Of a stretch of DNA of 64,000 nt, positions 34,721-46,783 are shown one piece after another. The translations under genes and the position numbers were made by a program. The stretch spans positions 26,330,488 to 26,394,487 of the forward strand of contig NC_079480.1 of the NCBI RefSeq assembly GCF_026230105.1. Reading direction: 5' to 3'. Origin of the DNA: Diorhabda sublineata (taxonomy: Eukaryota; Arthropoda; Insecta; Coleoptera; Chrysomelidae). Every line of letters starts with the position of its first letter. Position 1 is the stretch's first letter. The notes below the pieces were generated by a model, which searched no databases, had not been told where the DNA came from, and worked only from the letters and a program-made list of their open reading frames with translations.

Positions 34721-35589
34721 CGGATTAATGAGTTGGGCAGTAATTTAAGTAATTTACGGTGTTTATAGCTTTTCCACCTTTTTTATTCGCTTTTAACGTC
34801 GTTTGTTAAATAGCTGATGGCGTCCAATTTAATATTAATTGTTCCTATTTGAGTAACAGTTGTACTGTGGAACCTCTTTACCAACATAAATGTCGGAAAG
34901 TTAGCGAAAAACTCGTATACTAGCTCATCCAACTGAAAAAGAATATCATATTGATCATATTTTAAATATAATCACTCTATATTCTTGAACTTTTCGTTGT
35001 TGATTAAAGTTATCATAAACAGAAAGTTTATTATTCTTGTATTAATCCCTTCTCAAATATACTAATAACCTCGACATGAATTCTTTAATTAAAATAAATT
35101 TTCCAGACCAATTTTCTAGATTTATGGAAACCAACCTTGTTTGAAGCTATCGGTATGGAAGGGTCTCCAACCGGCGTTAGTTAACGAAATAAAATATCCG
35201 GGGGTGGAATTTCTTCATCAAAAGTTTAATTAAATTACCATAAAACTGTTCGATGAAAAAACGTAGTTATTGCCATATCGGAAGCATCCAAATTTATTTG
35301 GAATATATTACGAAGACCTTTAAAATTTGAACACAAGTTTTTGATACATTGTCCTCTCTGTGCTCTATACACAGAGTGTCGCGGGAGTGAGTAGAGGTCA
35401 TAAAAATGGTGCTGGGACAAAAAAATTTGTCTCATTCGAGTTATAGGCTCTTAAAATTGCGAAATTAGAACTTATATTTAAATATATTCTCCAAATTATA
35501 AATTCGAAAATTGGAAACGGTTCGCCACAAAGAGGCATTCCGAAGAAAATTACCATAAATAATTATTTATTGAAAATACTCACAGAAAA
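34721..35589. other. No recognisable feature
   Basis: AT-rich, nothing assignable. Confidence 0.4.
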
Positions 35590-36060
35590 CAGAATAAAAA
35601 ACATTCCTAATTGAACTGCACATTGTCGAACATCGTGTTACTTACATGAGGAAAAATAAAAATGTAGAATATTTTGTTGTTACCCAATAACTTATCAAAT
35701 AAAAACAAAAAAACACTATAATAAATGTTCGAAGTGGGTACCTTGCACTACAAACCTCCGGAGACTACAGAGGATTTTTTTCTGGACTTAAGAGCATTCC
35801 AAGATTATAACCTATAGCGTCACAATGGAAGACTGACTAACTGACCATTCAGGTTATTATCAAAAAAATATGAACCTACTAATTTATTACCCACCATTAC
35901 TGACCGTACATTAACATAAAATCGATGTTGATTCTTTGTTTGAATTGTGTGATACCAGCTTCATCAGTAAACAGTACTTTTCCAACAAATGTGTTATCAA
36001 CTGGTTGTTTATCTAGAAACCAACAAGCCTAAACTAGTATTGCTGGATAATCCTCGATAG
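35590..36060 (-). pseudogene. IS630/mariner-like transposase relic
   Basis: The minus strand at about 36,050-35,930 reads PVDNTFVGKVLFTDEAGITQ and then FKQRIN, the first catalytic Asp/Glu block ('f..rvlFtDEa.ft..g..n') of IS630-type transposases. After an internal deletion the C-terminus at about 35,760-35,725 reads VCSARYPLRTFI, equivalent to the family's 'Ci...G.hFe.l.' ending. The tail at 51.56-51.69 kb in the same orientation carries the same terminal phrase (aaatgttcgaagt, with 'ggcaccctg' or 'gggtacctt'). Confidence 0.55.
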
Positions 36061-36290
36061 TATGTGATAAAAATTCATTCATTAGTTCTGTAAGTATTTT
36101 AAATAAGTAATTACAATTTATGATGATTTTCTTTATGGCGAACGGTTTCTTTTGTATGTAAAATAATATATAAATCTACATATCTTCTAAACCATAAATT
36201 TGATCCAGTTAAAAAAGAGTACCTTCTGTATTTATAAAAAAATTAATTGTTACAACTGGTGTATCATTTACTAGTAGAACAACTTTCAGT

Positions 36291-36593
36291 TTGGGGCAGT
36301 CCATAAATCTTGTGATGGATTTTGAAGCATTTTTGCCTACCCCTCACATGATTGAGCAGGGTTTTGTGTGTATCCACTCCCATTAATTAGCACGTGATAG
36401 TTTTTAGTGAACAGAGATCTGATTCCGCAACGCTGTGAAATTCTCCTATTTGAATAGAAATATTGAACATATAATAATATGAAATATCACGAGAATAGTT
36501 TGCTAATCCCCCCCCTCTCTCATGTGATCGACCAGGATGTTTGTATGCAAACCCCCCTCCCTCACAACCATCACGAGATTTATGGACGGCCCC
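36291..36593. mobile_element. MITE, 303 bp, inverted ends 'GGGGCnGTCCATAAATCT'
   Basis: Left end GGGGCAGTCCATAAATCTTG followed by TGATGG; right end CCATCACGAGATTTATGGAC followed by GGCCCC. Homology continues inward: ctcacatgattgagcagg pairs with ccaggatgtttg/catgtgatcgacc on the right. The element has no ORF. 'GGGGCCGTcCATAAATtacGT'-type ends are frequent in insect MITEs. No clear target duplication was seen. Confidence 0.7.
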
Positions 36594-38609
36594 TTTCTAC
36601 AGAAATTATATAGACAGATAAATAACTTCACAAAATGAATGACAAGAAAACAATGAACTCGAAATTTAATGCAATCATTGACCATGTAAATATTGTATAT
36701 TTCTGTTTTGAAATCGCTGATGGGGTGGCAGTATCTGGGACCTCACATTTCTGAATACTTTGTCCAACGTTCCTCCAATTTTTTTATCATTTCCAACAAT
36801 ATTATGATCCCAATATGTTTCCACTCATCTAAGTTATTGAGAGCCTAACTTTTTCTAACAATGAAAATCCATTTTGTGTATATCCTTGTTTTGTCCTGTT
36901 TCAAATGCCGTTTCTTTTTGTCGAATCCTCATTATAAGTTGCCTCCATATTCGCCATTGATTGTAATTAACATGGGTTTTAACGTGTACTTGCCAAAATT
37001 GTACCAACCGCTTCAATTAAAAAAACCGCTGTTTTATGGTAGTACTGGTACCAAATGGCACACATTTAAGAACACTGATACTTGAATAATCATTCAAACA
37101 ACTGAACTATATTTGATGATATGATTTCATAAACACTCGGATTTGAATCTGCCCACACTAAATTGTGTAATTTTCCAATTTTTTTGAGTGTAGTAACCTC
37201 AACTCCAACGCTCTGGTTATTTAGTGTTCATATAGTCAAAAAATTTTCAGGAAACCACTTTTTTGTCATTAAATTTGACATCGCAGAATTCTCATATTAT
37301 CATTCATCCGCAGCTTTGGCTTTAATGGTAGTACTGAGTGTTAATATTTAAATCAAGAGACATTCTAAACTTCAAGTATAGATTAACTCACCCTCGTAAA
37401 TTAAGTTTTCAATGGTGATTGTATTTATAAAAAAAAATTCTCAAGATGCCCGTTACATTCATTTTCTAATAGTCGTATTCTAATTTCACGGAACTTACTC
37501 GCAGGAATTTTATCTATTTACATCATTTACTTAGACAAAGTATTATCTCTTCTTCTTTCTCTGCTACTAATTAAGAAGATTAATAATAATATTTTGTTTG
37601 CGCTTGTTGTTTTCAGAATAATTAATAAATGAACATTCTAATTAATGAGGAGGCATTAAGGTATTCACAGTTTTACGTTATTACTGAAACGATTATAACG
37701 ATTTATTATTGAATCCTATCATCGGCATTAGTTTATTGAAGAAATTGTTTAAAAGTATCCAAAAAAGACAATTTATTCATTTGAATATACAGGAAATGTC
37801 AAGAAGAAAATATTATTAACACTATTAACGAGAATACTAATCAGTTTAGCTTCTTGAGATAGTGTGTATGATCATTGAAATTTCGCAAATTTTCATCGCT
37901 CCTGTAAGAAGAATTTTGCTTAGTGCCATGTAGTATTTTAAGAGAAAATGTACACTTATAATGTTAGTAAAAAAATTCGCATTTCATACTGTTTAGGATA
38001 AGCACGTCTTGGGCCAAATTTTCAAATGCCTAAACTCAATTCTAAGGTCTCTTGCCTTGAAAATGTCATTTTTCTTCCCAGTTTGATGTAAAAAATATGC
38101 AAGAATTCACGTAGACTCTTTTTTTATTGAGGAAAAACCCTGATTTCAATTATTTTGTGAGTTACGAAGATCATATTGAGCATAACCACGAATAACCAAT
38201 TTTCGCATATATTTTTACCATCGTCATAATACATCATCGAATAAATTGTTTTCAACTCATTTTTACTGTGTTTTATTAGTAGCTATCCCCACTAGAATAT
38301 TCCTGATGGAATATAACAAAATAAATGTTTAACGAAATTTAGCATGGGTAACTCGTGGGGTCAAAGTGGAGCACAAAAAATGTCATTTCAATGTGTAAGT
38401 AGAAACTAGAAATTTTTTGAGCTCCATTTCAAAATTCTGAGTCTCCTAGGCTGAATTTTTTTATTTATTCTGACAAAGTAAATATGCCTCAACATAGAAT
38501 TATGTTTAGGTATACAAAACTCTGGCTTCAGATGTCTTCAATTATCTCTTTTTGAATAACCAGTTCCGAATAAATATTCATGCAAAGATTATTTTAATAT
38601 ACTTCTCGC
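36594..38609. other. No recognisable gene
   Basis: AT-rich. ORFs at 36,861-37,085 and 37,163-37,351 are unsupported by motifs. No repeat of note. Confidence 0.4.
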
Positions 38610-38930
38610 GATTGACTTCATTTGACTATGAGATCTCCCACACTATTTTTCTCCACTTCCTTCGGTCTTATATTACTTCCCACCACTCAATCTTTCCTAT
38701 CTCATCTATATTCCACTTCAATTCTTGCAGCTTTTTTTTTGTTGGAGGCTCTCTATTTCTTCACGCACCTTTTCTTCCCGCCAGTACTTTTCATATAATT
38801 CTCTGCTGTGGCAATCCGACAATGTGTCCTAACCATCTTACTCTTTGTTGTCTAGCTTTTGTATTATTTTCGGCTTCTTTTATATCGTCATTAGTTCGAT
38901 GTTTTTTTAGTCTCATTCACATTCCTTTCT
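38610..38930 (-). pseudogene. LINE reverse transcriptase, C-terminal region
   Basis: The minus strand reads TKARQQRVRWLGHIVGLPQQ, equivalent to 'lrWlGHv.Rm....'. A lysine-rich stretch (GGKKRCVKK) follows, and then IDEIGKIEWWEVI*DRRKWR, the closing 'gi..W..va.dR..Wr' block. It is the same domain, in the same orientation, as the fragment at 5.2-5.5 kb. Stops and a frameshift are present. Confidence 0.65.
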
Positions 38931-39933
38931 GAACGAATCACTTTTAAAACGGATCCACATAATAATTCCAACTCTTGTATTTTCTTCTTAAATTATATCT
39001 GAATATATAGCAGATAGCTTGTTTCTTTTCCCAAAAAACACGATTGGCTTCATGATTTGTACATTTGGAACATTCTTTTACCAATACATGTCACCACTTC
39101 CCTCAATTTCCATTACTATCTATTAACCGATTTAACCCAAAAATGTATTTGTTATATTGATATCAATTTAATTTACTTAATATTCTTTCCAAAATAATGG
39201 ATCAAGACACGTAATTCACATGTCATCAACCATTAATAGAAATCAATATGATATTAAGCTTGGCGTTTATATTTGTCCGTAATTTCATTATCACAAAAAA
39301 TAATCGAATTCTTATCACATCTATCTACCATTCAGAGGTATTTTTATAAAATAAAATGGCTACTTATGTTTTTATTAACATTTTAATAGTCGAATTTGCT
39401 CGTTGATTATGTCAGTTAGATTTTGCCAATGAAGCTGAAATGAATTGTGGACTAGATAGAATTGAACCATTAATTCGATAAAATGATTGTGTTAGATAGT
39501 TGAAAAGTCGTAAAATCTGCAGTGAAGCACGACAGAAACGTCAGCCATTGGGTAACAAGAGAAAGGTATAAGTTGTCTTTTCCCATTTATGTAAGGTCAA
39601 CGGAGGCATTACCAACTTCTCTCGAGTTTTATAGCATGAAACTGCATTAGGAAAATTGTGTTTGTTCAGGTACAGAATTGATTTTTCCCCAGTTGTTTGC
39701 TAAGTGACGCATCATTAATAATTGCGTGAAAATATTGCAGAAAGACAATAGAGGTTGGTATAAAAATAGCCGTTTATGAGTCTACAATGAAATTGATTGT
39801 AATTTTATTAATACTAAACTTGAATTAATTCTATAGAATTTCTAAACTAAATTCCCACGCAATAATCGACCTCACAAATTAAAATTGGAATCATTGTTTG
39901 CTTACCTTATATAAAAGAAGAAGAGGCTAAATA
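38931..39933. other. No recognisable feature
   Basis: AT-rich, nothing assignable. Confidence 0.4.
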
Positions 39934-40836
39934 CGAGGATGGTACCTGACCCAACAACAATAAGTTTAATACCCTTTTTATAATAAGAATCGTCAGGATC
40001 CTCAAAATAGCCATTAACTGCCGACATCACCACGAATCATTGACCACCGAGCCATTTCTTCAAGTCTAGGAACAGAAAATAATCCGAGGGAGCAGAATCT
40101 GGCGAATAGGGTGCATTAAGTAGCAATTCAAACTTTAATTCATTCATTTTGACCATTGCAATAATGGATGTGTGAGCTGGTGCATTATCTTGAGGAAACA
40201 ACACTTTCTTCTTAGCCAAATGCGACTGCTTTTGCTTGATTACGTCGCTCAAAAGTTGCAATAAGTTCGCATGATACTCGCCGGTGATATTGTCTACTTT
40301 TTCAAGATAGTCAATTAAAATTGTCCCACGCGCATTCCAAAAAACTGCGCACAGCTTTCTCAAGTCCAACGTTTCAGTTAATATACGATGTACCACACTT
40401 TTTGAAATGCTTACTATGTCTGCTAGCTCGCGCACTTTCTATCGACGATCATCCAGTACCACTTTGTAGCTTTTCTTCAACATTTATGGAGTCGTCACCT
40501 CATTTTGTCCACCACTTCGAAGCTGGGAGGCAGGCAGGGAGTACTGCCTCGTTTAAATTCTGCTACTCAATATTTTACTGTTGATAACGAAGAAGCAGTC
40601 TCAGCCAGAGTTGAATCTAGTTTAGTTTTTATATTGGTTGTGCTAAAGCCTTTCTAATAAAAGTATTCACTAACAACGTTCATTATTGTTAACTGCCAAA
40701 CAAATACTAAACAACGTAGCTTCTTCAAACTTGAAACATATACTGTATAGATTGTGTACTTTCTAATATAGTAGAAATTTTTCAATCAACTACCGCTATA
40801 TCTAAGTCAGATCAGGTGCGTCTGGGACCATCCTCG
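39934..40836 (-). mobile_element. Internally deleted mariner element
   Basis: Terminal repeats CGAGGATGGTACCTGACCCA (left) and the inverse of cgtctgggaccatcctcg (right) enclose 903 bp. TA precedes the left end at 39,932-39,933. The transposase on the minus strand keeps the N-terminus in damaged form and an open stretch 40,435-40,037 (132 codons): VRELADIVSISKSVVHRILT, ETLDLRKLCA, then directly VFWNARGTILIDYLEKV. The first catalytic Asp region (TMDETW and about 80 codons around it) is deleted at this junction. The second (PQDNAPAHTS) and third (YSPDSAPSDYF) Asp are intact, and it continues to LKKWLGGQ. It is a non-autonomous derivative of the 18.5-kb family. Confidence 0.9.
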
Positions 40837-40946
40837 TGTATATGTAAACATCATGGAATATAAATAAAACCCCTTGTTTGGCTAAAGTTCATTTTTATAT
40901 AGGTTAAACTTATCAACGAGATACATCCGGACCAAATAAACCTGTT

Positions 40947-41099
40947 ATGGAATCCGAAACATCAACGACAGAACGACAGCCAGAAATTATCATTGATGAT
41001 ATCAATCTTCCGCCTCCTTGTAATCCAACCTCATTTTCATTCAATATAACCTATATCAATAATGCTAACTTTCCGAAAAAAAAAAACAATTGCACTTCC
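40947..41099 (+). other. Short unrecognised ORF ahead of a poly-A tract
   Basis: ATG at 40,947 opens 50 codons: METS-like start MESETSTTERQPEIIIDDIN and then LPPPCNPTSFSFNITY. It runs into an 11-A tract at about 41,079-41,089, where indels are likely. A second frame (41,090-41,332, 80 codons: HFPLIQKRQIVNYFPSADSA and onward) continues after the tract. Thr/Ser/Pro-rich sequence of this kind is common at the start of LINE ORF1 proteins, but I see no diagnostic motif. It lies 110 bp right of the deleted mariner. Confidence 0.25.
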
Positions 41100-41332
41100 C
41101 ACTAATCCAAAAAAGACAAATCGTCAATTATTTCCCTAGCGCAGACTCAGCATCTCGCATGCTTTGCAAGTTCTCTGTAATACAAGTCCATGAAAGGACC
41201 TCACAAATAACAAAGACACCCGAAAACACTGAAAAACTAATTGAAAACTCAACCTTAATAAGCATATATCTCACCTTAGAACCCCTAAAGCAGAGCAACG
41301 AGCGAACTAGGGAGATGCCTGCAGATAATTAG

Positions 41333-43049
41333 GTTGCAGCTCGCAAAAACGAAATTTCGCGTGTTACTAAGAAACCAACGACACTATGAGCTTACTTGCA
41401 GAATATTTTGTTTGTGGCTATGCTTTCCTGCCCTCTGTTGGCAGAAACCAATTGTTTCTTGAATATAAACAGTTGTTGCAGTGGATGTTGGAAACACTAA
41501 GCTCACGTATGCTTGGTGGATATATTCCAGACTTTAAATATTTATTTAGACTTGCTGTCACTGATCTTGAATGAAAATATCCTCTTTCTATTAAGCTTTT
41601 AAAGTTTACATCAACTACACCTGTCTCAGAGGAAAGTTGGGACACAGTAATTGTTTCCATAATACTGAAACGACCAGCAGCCAGTGATACTTCTGACCTA
41701 GAGGAGGTAACAAAATATTTTTAAAGTTGGCTCTATGCAGCAAATATGGTACTAGTTTTTATAAAAACTTTAAATCAGCATCGAAACTTAAGCAAATGTA
41801 AGAAGTGATTGAAATAATTCAGAATGAGTTGAGTGACACAACCTTGCCATGTTTTTGATACTTGATTGTCATAATCTAACTTAATCTATTTAAGATGTTA
41901 TGTGTCATTCCAACTCCTATGTAGGCTAAGACCATACATTAATGATTTGTTTTTTGATCATTAAATATTAATTATTCAATCTTATATCTGTATTTTTACT
42001 TTTTTCCTAATCAATATCTTCAAACTTCGGGGAAACGCAGCAAATCCACAAATAATGCACAAAAAAAATGTAATTCCTGCAGAAAGTTTTTTGGGACTGT
42101 CGCAAAAACACCAAGAACATTCTGCTTTGGGGCTTAGAACTACATTATTGTTACAATAACACGTCACCCTGTATCGTAAGTTTTGCATAAGCTATTTAAA
42201 AAATGAAAGTATCTATTTACTTCAAACTTATCCTCACAACAAAACCGATTACTTATACTTGATACAACAGTGTTCCTTCTACTGTCATACCATGTTTTCC
42301 ATAATTTTCTTTCTTAGAGATACTTGGAAATATTTTATTTGATGTAGTTGTTAGTGTCGGTACATTTTGATACAATATAATATTTATAACGAATCTTTGT
42401 CGATCCAGGCTTCGACATCCTAACAAAAAATACAACTAATACGACGGTATACAAGTAATCAAACAAAACAATGTCTTAACTATGTTTACATATTTTTTAA
42501 AAGGATTCCGTTCTAATCGCAAGTATAATATAGGATCGGAATGTCAACTCTTCTAAATGCATCATGATAAAAGAATTTCATGTCCATCGTTAAGATATGA
42601 GTCACGACTGTCTGTTCGTAGTTTCGTGGTACCTACCTGCTGCTTAACCGGATGATTTAGGATGAATACCATAACAAAACATTTCCAAATAATCATTGAG
42701 AGTTTGATTCTACTAAATCTCGTAGAATCAATCGAAACTTTTTATCCTTTTTACTGAAACTTAAAAGGAAGGTTGAAGTAATTTTCATTAAGAACCAAAC
42801 GCCAAGAGTGACCAAGGAATATTATCTATCAATATTTGTCTGCGTACTTAGTAAATATGAATTGTTTCTATGCTATTATGAACCATCTGAAAAATTTTAG
42901 TTTTATAAATCAATATTAGACTCAAATAAATATGAACAGAACAGAAACGAGTATACACAGACGGTGCAATAATACTCTCAACATCTAAAAAGAAGGTTTT
43001 AAATTTAAAATAAGTGCAAAGCTATGTATGTCTTTGCTAGCTCTAGAAC
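41333..43049. other. No recognisable gene
   Basis: ORFs at 41,386-41,574 (plus), 42,188-41,982 (minus) and 42,435-42,253 (minus) have no recognised motif. 'Caccctgtatc' at about 42,166-42,176 resembles a DNA-transposon end; no partner was found. Confidence 0.35.
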
Positions 43050-44060
43050 TGATCCGAACACCACGAGAATCACTCTCTTGATGGTAGAAAGACTGACCAG
43101 CATATATTGAACCGAGCTAACGAGAATATGTCCAACGGCTACTCAAGAAGTGACTCTGAATCTTCCACCTTTCCATATATGATTAGAAAGCGTGTTGGAT
43201 GAAACCTTACTTTGAATGCTCAGAGAATGAGTCGGCATAAACAGAAACCTAAAAAATCCTGAAGAAACTGTAGGATATGGTAGGACCTGAATACCATAAT
43301 ATAAATAACAGAAATACCATCAAATAGTATACAAAAGTCTTCAAAATAGCAAACAGAGCTGGAATAGGATTGTGTGAGATCAGAATTAAACACTCTGGAA
43401 ACTTGGACTATACACCAAGTATTTTTCAAGTAGAAATATAAACAATTGAAATATTCATTTTGGAAAGGAATGATTGCAAACCAGAGATTATTAATTTATT
43501 CGATAGCCAAGCAATTATTAGAGCTCTGAGCCCTAATATATATGGATAATTTAAAAGGACAAGGTAACCGAATATAGTTTCTCTCGAATAGTTTTAGTAG
43601 GAGATATATAATGACCAACCAAAGTAAAGGTGAATAAATCCTCTATAAGACCTGAATTCTTCTGTTTAATTGACTACAAGGTAACAGAGGAAACATTAAA
43701 GAATAATGTTAAACAGAGCAGGAAATATAATCTCTATCCACAATATTTCGAGGCTAGAGAGGCTACTACAGAGCATATGAAACAGAAAATGAAGATCTTT
43801 GGGAACTGAATCCTGAATTTTGTGAAAGCAAAGCCGAACTCATACACATACTAAGTAGGTTAAGCAGAGATGATCTAAGGAGAGTTACTAGTATGCTAAC
43901 TGACACTAATTCTAAAACCAGAAGAGGTAAGTCAGATAGCATCCAGATATGCAGCACTTTGTAAATTCGAAGCTAGCGAACTGGTAAATAGTCTGGGACA
44001 AACAAGAGGTCAAAAGATCGATTGACGTTTTTTATGCTATAGCTGATCTAAATTTTGATA
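43050..44060 (+). pseudogene. R1-like LINE: RT tail, RNase H and Zn-binding end
   Basis: Around 43,125 a frame gives MCPTATQEVTLNLPPFHI, as in the RT tail of R1-type elements. At 43,350-43,540 the RNase H domain is visible: GIGLCEIRIKHSGN, IFQVEIYTIEIFILERNDCK (metal-binding Glu in the 'F.AE..Ai' block) and PEIINLFDSQAIIRALSPNI (Asp in 'i.sDSqaai.al'). At 43,855-43,900 LSRDDLRRVTSMLTDTNSK matches the 'lsr..lr.l...lTgh' C-terminal block. Stops separate all three. RNase H after RT places this in the R1/I/Jockey group. Confidence 0.7.
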
Positions 44061-44151
44061 CGGTTATCACGGAGGAGGAGGAATAAATAAACAAGGAAAT
44101 CTATAGTAAGAGCCGATGAAACAATATGCACATACCAACTCTAGTATATTG

Positions 44152-44187
44152 CCTGAGTGTTTCGATAACCAAACTTTATACTTCAGA
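44152..44187 (-). repeat. Degenerate hammerhead-like core
   Basis: gtgtttcgataaccaaactt followed by tatacttcag matches the minus-strand core of the Penelope terminal repeats (gcgtttcgataaccaagtta, then tcgtcttcag) but has lost most of helix II and helix III. No other part of the repeat is recognisable. Confidence 0.4.
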
Positions 44188-44737
44188 ATACAAACATGTA
44201 TAGAAGATAAATATAATCAACGCTTCCAGAAAGTTTGATTTAGTTACGGGTGGTAAAACGAAGTGAACAGTTGGGAGATCCACATCTGCATAAAACAGTA
44301 AAAGTTAGTAATAAGAACCGCAAAACGGAGGAAGAGAAATTTGGCATGAAAGAAAAAACGAAATACGGAATTAATTCAGAGAAACAGAATCGAGCAAATG
44401 GATAAAATTGTAATGAATGAAGTGGTAGGTTTACATATTGAGAATGTCAAATTTTATATTAAAAAAAATTGAACATTGAACAAGAAGAAGACTATCAGAG
44501 AATTCGAAGCTATAGGACTACAACATTCTACTTGTAAATCCTACTTACTATCAAGTTCTTATTTCAATTTTTATCTAATTTCTTGTAAATAGATTATTTA
44601 CTTTGTGGCGAACTAAAGTTTATTCGTTGTGATGGGTACCTATATAGAGAAAATAATCGAATTATAAAGGTTGTTTCTTACATCCATCCAAAAAAAGGTT
44701 AAAATATAGGTCATGTTAATTGGAGCTAAAAGCATCA

Positions 44738-44760
44738 GCTTATATATATATATATATATT
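44738..44760. repeat. (TA)n microsatellite
   Basis: An uninterrupted TA dinucleotide run within AT-rich DNA. Confidence 0.8.
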
Positions 44761-45299
44761 TTGAAGCATGAATAAATTTGTTATTATAACCTACGGCACT
44801 ACTGTAATAAAGCAGGGAATTGATGATAACAATTTTATGCCACTCTAGGGAAATCTTTCTATAAAAAGAAAATTGAATAAACACTAATGATATTTTTATC
44901 TATTAATTAAATTAGAAAGAAACGCAATTTTTATGATACGTTAACAATTATAATTTCAGTCTAGTGTATTTATGTACTGAGTGACTATCTAAAATGGCCG
45001 CCAGGAAGTATAACCGCATTATTGTATTTTGAATCCCGCTTTTAAGGAATATTCTCACTTTACAAATCGCTAAAATGGTTACAGTCATAGTAGATTCATT
45101 GTAGGGTTTGAAAAGTTTGATGAATGGTATTAGAAAAGAAACAAAACAGAAGATAAAAATAAATTACCTTCATTGGCCTTCACTGTAATCGCCATTGTAT
45201 ACAACACACAATTGATAACGTTTATAAAGCTTTTGAAATCTGTCAGCAGATGCATCATTCGAAATTAATCGCAGATATGATTCATACATAAGCAATTAC

Positions 45300-45460
45300 T
45301 AAACACTCTGTTTATACTACACCAACACTCACAATTACACTGTCTGACGCGCGTTTCGATAACCAAGTTATCGTCTTCAAAGACTACACTTCAAGTGTAG
45401 CGGTAGTGTAAACAGTGTCTTCAGTATGAATATCACCAACGGTTCCTGAAATTACAACAA
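45300..45460 (-). repeat. Head-to-head Penelope terminal repeats with hammerhead-like core
   Basis: 45,300-45,384 is a minus-oriented copy (tttatactac, aacactcacaattacactgt, ctgacgcgcgtttcgataac, caagttatcgtcttcaaaga). It abuts 45,385-45,457, a plus-oriented copy (tgtagcggtagtgtaaacag, ttcagtatgaatatcaccaa, cggttcctgaaatt). The joint sits immediately beside the hammerhead-like core at 45,342-45,384. Helices I (GTCT/AGAC), II and III (ACGC/GCGT) and the GTC cleavage site are intact on the minus strand, but C3 of the CUGANGA core is U (TTGAAGA), expected to abolish activity. Confidence 0.65.
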
Positions 45461-45534
45461 TTTAACACATCAGCAAATCGTGCGACTTTTAGAACGTCTG
45501 TAAAACTACAAATATCACGTCGACATAATCACTC

Positions 45535-46783
45535 GTTTTATGGATCAAATCAAGTGCTCATTTAGTGCTAAAAATAGATATTTGGTGACCAAAAATGAGC
45601 ACACCTTTAATCACATTAGTAGTGTACAGCCCGTGACCACGTTATTATATAGTTGAGACGATAGGCACGCGAATTAATAATTTAGTGCTCAATTACTGCT
45701 ACCTGTATAAGCAAAACGATTTTTGGAAAAAAAATTTTCGGTTTCTAAGTATAGTTCACTACTGCCACAACCACGCGAGCAGTCATAGGGCTAGAAGACG
45801 ACTCTATCATTGGTATTGATGGATTTGAAAAAAAGACACTAATTAGTGCTCAATTAATGCTGGCGGTAAAGCTAAATAAATTTTTGGAATTTTTTTTTAA
45901 TTTTTAGAATAGAATATTAAATGATAGAATCGAAGGTAGTCACTATTTAGTGTCCAATTAGTTCTGTCATTGTAGCCAGGGATTTTTGTAAGAAAATTAT
46001 TTTTCTTCTTTCAACAATCGCTCGTGAACGAAAAAATTGAAAGAAAGGTTTTTGATTGAAATAATTTTTCGACAAATCGATTTTGTACTCGGGTAAAATT
46101 TTTAAAACTCAAAAAAAATGCATCCATGCCGTCTTAACATCAAAATAAAAATACAGCACTAGAAAGTAGCGGTTTTCAATTCCACTAGTACCGATTTTAG
46201 GGTTTCTTTCCAGTTCTTGCGTGGTAATACACGCAGTAAATGATTTGAAAAAACTATAAATGAATATTTGTTCTGAAAATCTTTGTACATATATACTTAT
46301 TAAGCAATAAACAGTGAGGTATTTCAATTCCACTGAACCCATTCTAGAGTCTCCTTCCAGCAATTAAGACTGCTGGTTTCTTTATTTCAGCAGTTGTTGA
46401 TTTTTCAAAAACGTTGGCTCTAACGGCAGTACTAATTGAGCACTAAATAATGTAGTATTTGAATTCTGTCAGTTCATATTCTAGCGTGTTATTCTTACCA
46501 TAATACTGCTTGCGTCGCTATGTTCCTGCTGCATTAATATAGCACTAATTAGTGACTATTTTCAATTTAACCAATATCGATTTTAAATTCGTTTTCCAGC
46601 CTCATGACTGCCCGCGTCGTCACTAATTGAGCACTTGTGCCTCTAGCTGCAAGTCATAGCGTGGTCACGGGCGGTACAGTGCTATCTTAATTGAAAGCAG
46701 TGTTTTTATTTTTGGTCCACCTATCACAATATCAAATTTATGTTTTCAGCACTAAATTAGCACTAAATTTTGATCTATAAAAC
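45535..46783. mobile_element. 1.25-kb foldback element with TAGTGCTCAATTA motif
   Basis: Ends GTTTTATGGATCAAATCAAG and, inverted, TTTTGATCTATAAAAC. Inverted homology runs at least 140 bp inward (cagcccgtgaccacgttat against atagcgtggtcacgggcggt). The motif TTAGTGCTCAATTA or a close variant occurs at about 45,562, 45,679, 45,843 and 45,951 in one orientation. It occurs as TAATTGAGCACTAA-like sequence at about 46,435, 46,552, 46,621 and 46,748 in the other, so the element is an imperfect giant palindrome centred near 46,160. The blocks gcgagcagtcatagggct (45,775) and agcctcatgactgcccgcgt (46,599) are also inverted partners. No ORF is recognisable. Family unknown. Confidence 0.8.

Noticed and set aside
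38552..38932. 126-codon plus-strand ORF with many Phe and Ser
   Set aside because: Antisense of a LINE RT C-terminus whose minus-strand translation gives the recognisable RWLGH block.
44990..45030. 'aaaatggccgccagg' as a host start site
   Set aside because: The frame closes quickly and no splice donor or coding composition follows.
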